Assembly: GCA_000953695.1 (NCBI GenBank)
Contig: LN554846.1
Coordinates: 2,736,151 to 2,800,150, forward strand
Length of the DNA: 64,000 nt
Source of the DNA: Aliivibrio wodanis
GTDB taxonomy: Bacteria; Pseudomonadota; Gammaproteobacteria; Enterobacterales; Vibrionaceae
Reading direction: 5' to 3'
Shown: piece after piece, positions 60,956-64,000 of the stretch
Numbering within the stretch: the stretch's first letter is position 1
Layout: each line of letters opens with the position of its first letter
Position numbers and translations under genes: made by a program
Notes under the pieces: model-generated
Databases searched by the model: none
Told to the model about the DNA's origin: nothing
The model's input: the letters and a program-made list of their open reading frames with translations, nothing else

Positions 60956-61453
60956 ATGGAATATAACACTTCAGCCCTTTGTGACATTTATTTAGACCAA
61001 GTTGATGTTGTTGAACCTATGTTCAGCCATTTTGGTGCCAAAACCTCTTTTTCCGGCCAAATCACGACAATCAAGTGCTTTGAAGATAATGGCTTAATTA
61101 GTCGTGTTCTCGATGAGAAAGGCGAAGGCCGAGTATTACTTGTTGATGGTGGCGGTTCATTACGCCGAGCCTTGGTTGATGCCGACTTAGCCTCTAAAGC
61201 CGCTCATAATGGTTGGGAAGGTTTGGTTATCTACGGTTGTATTCGTGAAGTGGATTATTTAGAAGAGATCAACATTGGTATTCAAGCTCTGGCATCTATT
61301 CCTGTAGGCGCTGCGAAGAAGAACATCGGTGAAGTTGATGTGGCAGTTAATTTTGGTAGCGTGACGTTTTTGCCTGAAGATCATCTGTATGCGGATTCGA
61401 CGGGGACGATTATTTCTCAAGAGCCGTTAGAAGAGATGGGTGAGGAAGAATAG
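60956..61453 (+). CDS. rraA: Regulator of ribonuclease E activity RraA
   Basis: 165 residues, [60 protein letters not shown] and [20 protein letters not shown]. RraA binds RNase E and slows RNA decay. It follows menA as in E. coli. AAAAGGTAGACATCATC precedes the ATG. The C-terminus is acidic (LEEMGEEE). Confidence 0.96.
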   Translation: MEYNTSALCDIYLDQVDVVEPMFSHFGAKTSFSGQITTIKCFEDNGLISRVLDEKGEGRVLLVDGGGSLRRALVDADLASKAAHNGWEGLVIYGCIREVDYLEEINIGIQALASIPVGAAKKNIGEVDVAVNFGSVTFLPEDHLYADSTGTIISQEPLEEMGEEE

Positions 61454-61528
61454 AGCAGAATTCAGATCGGTCGCAGGCTCCCTTGCAGAGTTCAGAGGTG
61501 ATCGTTGTAATTATAGCGACAAAGAATG

Positions 61529-61597
61529 GTTCTCCCCCTTTATTGCCATTGCGATGAGATCTACATAGTCAATCCAAGGGGGAGTTAGAGGGGGTTG
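61529..61597. repeat. Palindromic repeat, GGTTCTCCCCC / GGGGGAGTTAGAGGGGG type (copy b')
   Basis: Shares both arms with 5996-6065 (GGTTCTCCCCCTTT at left, AAGGGGGAGTTAG at right). The centre is different, as expected if only the arms are conserved. Confidence 0.7.
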
Positions 61598-61644
61598 GTT
61601 ATGCCATGTTCATGTTATGCGGATAAACTCAACTTCATTAATTA

Positions 61645-61712
61645 CACCCCCTCCCAGCCTCCCCTTATATTGATACTCACAACCAAGTAACAGTTGTGAT
61701 AAAGGGGAGGAG
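61645..61712. repeat. Palindromic repeat, CCTCCCCTTAT / AAGGGGAGG type (copy a')
   Basis: Left arm CACCCCCTCCCAGCCTCCCC and right arm AAAGGGGAGGAGCT, related to 5892-5961. Confidence 0.7.
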
Positions 61713-61766
61713 CTAAAAGCCAAAGCGCTAGCCCATATCTTCCTGACACCTGAGACCCTCGCTTTT

Positions 61767-61807
61767 GCTTTTATAGTCTCTAGTCAGCACAGCGTATAGT
61801 TTCTAGC
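61767..61807 (-). repeat. 3'-end-associated repeat module behind the zapB terminator
   Basis: Minus strand GCTAGAAACTATACGCTGTG then CTGACTAGAGACTATAAAAGC, starting 3 bases past the T tract of the zapB terminator. Confidence 0.7.
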
Positions 61808-61809
61808 AT

Positions 61810-61844
61810 AAAAAAACCGCAGATGCTTTCACACCTACGGTTTC
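61810..61844 (-). terminator. Intrinsic terminator for zapB
   Basis: Minus strand GAAACCGTAGGTGTGAAAGC then ATCTGCGGTTTTTTT. Its sequence, including the loop, is nearly identical to the glpX terminator at 63661-63696 read on the other strand. Confidence 0.8.
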
Positions 61845-61889
61845 AAACTTATTCGTTAACCAATTCTAAATTTTGGCTAAATAGATTCC

Positions 61890-61957
61890 ATTAGTTCAAG
61901 GCGGAGACGCGGAGCTTACGATAGTAAGTGAGCATCGACAACGCAGAAATAATGAAA
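61890..61957. repeat. Short AAGGCG...AACGCAG palindrome
   Basis: ATTAGTTCAAGGCGGAGACG, then CTTACGATAGTAAGTGAG, then CGACAACGCAGAAATAATG. The AAGGCG/AACGCAG boxes and the central small palindrome resemble the cores of the MITE-like repeats at 4768 and 11348, though the terminal ATTGGTAT arms are missing. Confidence 0.55.
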
Positions 61958-61978
61958 GCTATGACGACAAAAGTAGAA

Positions 61979-62221
61979 TTACTCTACTTCGTCCATTTTA
62001 CCTAGTAGGCCACGAATACGAGCTTCGAATTGCGCTTGCTCATCACGTGCACGTTGAGCTTCTTGCTCAACTTCAGAACGACCGTTATTTGCTTGCTCAA
62101 GATCTTGAGTAAGCGCTGCGTTCGTTTCTTTTAATTCTTCAACTTCCATTTGTAGCAGTGCGATTGTATCTACTGCCATCTGAACTTTAGCTTCTAGTTG
62201 TTCTAATATTTCTAAAGACAT
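61979..62221 (-). CDS. zapB: Cell division protein ZapB
   Basis: 80 residues from the ATG at 62221 (MSLEILEQLEAKVQMAVDTI), which matches the E. coli start; AGGTGGCAGGA is the ribosome-binding site, so the in-frame start 9 codons upstream is rejected. The whole protein is a coiled coil (LLQMEVEELKETNAALTQDL). ZapB links ZapA/FtsZ to MatP at the septum. Divergent from glpX. Confidence 0.94.
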   Translation of the reverse strand: MSLEILEQLEAKVQMAVDTIALLQMEVEELKETNAALTQDLEQANNGRSEVEQEAQRARDEQAQFEARIRGLLGKMDEVE

Positions 62222-62583
62222 TCCTGCCACCTTAACTGTAATCTTCATTGGAATGCAGAGAGAATATTTTCTCTGCTGACTTATTTTCTATTTTACTCAG
62301 CAATTGAAATTCTGCCATAGTGTTATTCATTAAAACACACCACATGAACAAAAAAACAGCAGAATTTACTTACTGCTGACTTACTTTCTTAAGATTAAAA
62401 CGAACTTCATTCTTACACCAGAATTTCTTTCCTATTATTATGAGTAAAAACAGCAGGTTTTTCTTATAAGTCATCTTACTCTTTTTAAAAAAGCATATTC
62501 ACCACTCAAAAAGCAAACGTTTCCCTTTTTGTTGTGATAAAATCTCCGCGATTTTTAAATTCATCGATTTATTCGGAGCAAAT
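62222..62583. other. Divergent intergenic region zapB/glpX, no gene
   Basis: 362 bases with no coding frame. They contain two hairpins each followed by CTGCTGACTTAYTTTCT (62273-62289 and 62373-62389, exactly 100 bases apart) and a PurR-like site (62511-62526). Promoters for both genes should lie here; GATAAAATC near 62538 may be the glpX -10. Confidence 0.6.
62511..62526. promoter_or_regulatory. PurR/LacI-family-like operator upstream of glpX
   Basis: AAGCAAACGTTTCCCT matches the E. coli PurR consensus ACGCAAACGTTTTCGT at 13 of 16 positions, including the full central GCAAACGTTT. It lies about 60 bases before the glpX ATG. Another LacI-family repressor (for example a Cra-like one) could use it. 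Confidence 0.5.
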
Positions 62584-63591
62584 ATGAAACGCGATTTAGC
62601 AATGGCTTTTTCTCGAGTTACTGAAGGTGCCGCACTGGCTGGTTACAAATGGCTTGGCCGTGGCGATAAAAACGCTGCTGATGGTGCTGCTGTTGAAGTA
62701 ATGCGTACACTTCTTAACAAAACTGATATCAGTGGCGAGATTGTTATTGGTGAAGGTGAAATCGATGATGCACCTATGCTATATATTGGCGAACACGTTG
62801 GTACTGGCGGCGACGCGGTTGATATCGCGGTTGACCCTATCGAAGGTACTCGCATGACAGCAATGGGGCAATCAAATGCTCTTGCTGTATTGGCTGCTGG
62901 TGAAAAAGGTAGCTTCTTAAAAGCACCTGATATGTATATGGAGAAATTGGTTGTTGGTCCTGCTGCTAAAGGCGCTATCGACTTAGCTCTTTCTCTAGAA
63001 GAAAACCTAGAAAACATCGCAAAAGCACTAGGTAAAACACTGGATACACTAGTAGTAACCACGCTTGCTAAACCTCGTCATGATGAGACGATTTCTAAAA
63101 TGCAAAAGATGGGTGTTCGTGTATTTGCTGTGCCTGATGGTGATGTAGCAGCATCGATCTTAACGTGTATGCCAGATAGCGAAGTTGACGTAATGTATTG
63201 CATCGGTGGCGCACCTGAAGGTGTGGTTTCTGCTGCAGTTATTCGAGCTTTAGATGGTGATATGCAAGCTCGTCTTCTTCCTCGTCATGAAGTAAAAGGC
63301 GATACGGAAGAAAACCGTACTCACGGTGAAGAAGAATTAAAGCGTTGTGAAGAAATGGGCGTGAAAGCGAACGTTATCTTAAAAATGACAGACATGGCAC
63401 GCAGCGATGATGTTGTTTTCGCAGCAACTGGTATCACCAAGGGTGATTTACTAGAAGGTATTACTCGCCAAGGTAATATTGCAACAACTGAGACACTGCT
63501 TATTCGTGGTCGCTGTCGTACAATTCGTCGTATTAAGTCGATTCATTATCTAGAGCGTAAAGACAAAGAAGTTAGAGATTTTATTCTTTAA
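62584..63591 (+). CDS. glpX: Fructose-1,6-bisphosphatase class II GlpX
   Basis: 335 residues. Motifs of the class II (Li+-sensitive-fold) enzymes: GEIVIGEGEIDDAPMLYIGE, the metal site AVDPIEGTRMTAMGQSNALA, and IGGAPEGVVSAAVIRALDGD. CGGAGCAAAT is the ribosome-binding site. In E. coli glpX belongs to glpFKX; here it stands beside zapB as in other vibrios. The class I enzyme fbp is also in this window. Confidence 0.96.
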   Translation: MKRDLAMAFSRVTEGAALAGYKWLGRGDKNAADGAAVEVMRTLLNKTDISGEIVIGEGEIDDAPMLYIGEHVGTGGDAVDIAVDPIEGTRMTAMGQSNALAVLAAGEKGSFLKAPDMYMEKLVVGPAAKGAIDLALSLEENLENIAKALGKTLDTLVVTTLAKPRHDETISKMQKMGVRVFAVPDGDVAASILTCMPDSEVDVMYCIGGAPEGVVSAAVIRALDGDMQARLLPRHEVKGDTEENRTHGEEELKRCEEMGVKANVILKMTDMARSDDVVFAATGITKGDLLEGITRQGNIATTETLLIRGRCRTIRRIKSIHYLERKDKEVRDFIL

Positions 63592-63660
63592 GATCAGGGA
63601 CGAGAGGCGAGGACGCTTCACTCGAGGAGCGAGGAAGAGCTAAGTTCTTTGAATAAATTT

Positions 63661-63696
63661 GAAACCGTGGGTGTGAGAGCATCTGCGGTTTTTTTA
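63661..63696 (+). terminator. Intrinsic terminator for glpX
   Basis: GAAACCGTGGGTGTGAGAGC then ATCTGCGGTTTTTTT, about 70 bases after the glpX stop. Near-identical to the zapB terminator in inverted orientation. Confidence 0.82.
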
Positions 63697-63698
63697 AA

Positions 63699-63738
63699 CT
63701 AGAAACTATACACTGCGCTAACTAGAGACTATAAGTGC
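63699..63738 (+). repeat. 3'-end-associated repeat module behind the glpX terminator
   Basis: CTAGAAACTATACACTGCGC then TAACTAGAGACTATAAGTGC, starting 2 bases after the terminator region. Confidence 0.7.
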
Positions 63739-63787
63739 ATATATAATTGACTTGAGATCGAATATATTAAAACGTAAGTGCTTTGAT

Positions 63788-63836
63788 TTTATAGTTTCTA
63801 GAGCGAAGCGTTCTAGTTAGCGCAGCGTATAGCTAT
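63788..63836 (-). repeat. Repeat module, inverted copy with extra CGCTTCGC block
   Basis: Minus strand GATAGCTATACGCTGCGCTA then ACTAGAACGCTTCGCTCTAG and AAACTATAA. The extra CGCTTCGC block is shared with the copy after slyX (51429-51477). Unlike most copies it is not directly 3' of a gene on its own strand within the window. Confidence 0.6.
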
Positions 63837-63939
63837 CTCACAAACGAGACAGCCCTTCAATATCCCCCATTCCATCTTCTCAAAATCACAAAACACCAAC
63901 TAAGCTAAATTCATTAATGCAAACATGAGGAATTAGCCA

Positions 63940-64000
63940 ATGCCATGTTCACCTAATCACACTAGCTTACCTTCTTTCGATGAACTGAAAACATTAGCCG
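63940..64000 (+). CDS. Start of a small protein, possibly DUF3135 family (3' end outside window)
   Basis: The ATG at 63940 follows ATGAGGAATTAGCC and opens MPCSPNHTSLPSFDELKTLA before the window ends. The LPSFDELKxLA start is what I recall for DUF3135 proteins of vibrios. With 20 residues this is only a suggestion. Confidence 0.45.
   Translation, partial: MPCSPNHTSLPSFDELKTLA

Larger units (their letters stand above)
61454..61978. other. Repeat-rich convergent intergenic region rraA/zapB, no gene
   Basis: 525 bases without a plausible gene. They hold two GGGGAGG-type palindromes (61529-61597 and 61645-61712), a CTAGAAAC/CGC module (61767-61807, minus), the zapB terminator (61810-61844) and a short AAGGCG...AACGCAG palindrome (61890-61957). 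Confidence 0.75.
63592..63939. other. Intergenic region after glpX, no gene, repeats
   Basis: 348 bases holding a GAGGACGCTTCACTCGAGGA unit (63598-63633, related to about 5784-5808), the glpX terminator and two CTAGAAAC/CGC modules facing each other (63699-63738 plus; 63788-63836 minus). Confidence 0.7.

Overview
The window is a chromosomal segment of a gammaproteobacterium of the Vibrionaceae, most likely genus Aliivibrio (A. fischeri / A. salmonicida group). This rests on gene order and protein similarity recalled from memory, on AT-rich composition (about 40% G+C by eye), and on intergenic repeat types I associate with Vibrio/Aliivibrio. No database search was possible. Almost all genes are core housekeeping genes in near-canonical order. 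I see no phage, plasmid, insertion sequence, CRISPR array, tRNA or rRNA gene, and no obvious new multi-gene system.

Layout: (1) 1-5.8 kb, plus strand: lptD (C-terminal part)-surA-pdxA-rsmA-apaH, for envelope biogenesis, vitamin B6, rRNA methylation and Ap4A turnover; apaG, usually between rsmA and apaH, is missing and a palindromic repeat sits there. (2) 6.1-13.2 kb: yjjP-yjjB-folA, obgE, rplU-rpmA (minus), ispB (plus), mdh (minus) and argR (plus). (3) 13.6-17.9 kb: a TAXI-type TRAP transporter (periplasmic receptor, fused membrane subunit, universal stress protein). (4) 18-25.4 kb, minus: rapA-rluA and thiB-thiP-thiQ behind a TPP riboswitch. (5) 25.4-28.6 kb: ubiX, mpl (minus) and class I fbp (plus). 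(6) 28.7-47.2 kb, minus: the alpha, spc, S10 and str ribosomal operons with secY, rpoA, fusA and tuf. (7) 47.3-52.7 kb: yheO-tusD-tusC-tusB, fkpA, a WD40-like lipoprotein plus slyX, slyD, yheV. (8) 52.7-61.5 kb: kefG-kefB (minus) and yheS to prkB, menA, rraA (plus). (9) 62-64 kb: zapB (minus), class II FBPase glpX (plus) and the start of a small unknown gene.

The most notable points are departures from this ordinary background. Three genes (thiQ, rplD, tusC) each lack one base in an A/T homopolymer run, so their frames are broken. Two of the lesions form canonical -1 ribosomal slippery heptamers in the right phase. rplD is essential, so these are either sequencing undercalls or sites of recoding. 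The tuf gene has a clean 40-codon in-frame gap that removes the NKxD GTP-specificity motif of EF-Tu. The intergenic regions carry at least three families of short palindromic repeats. One is a roughly 40-base module found repeatedly just 3' of genes, three times directly behind an intrinsic terminator and in fixed orientation.

Regulation visible in the sequence: a TPP riboswitch upstream of thiB; strong sigma70-type promoters for the S10 operon, the str operon, rplU and tuf; ribosomal-protein leader and intercistronic hairpins; a PurR-like operator upstream of glpX; and many intrinsic terminators.
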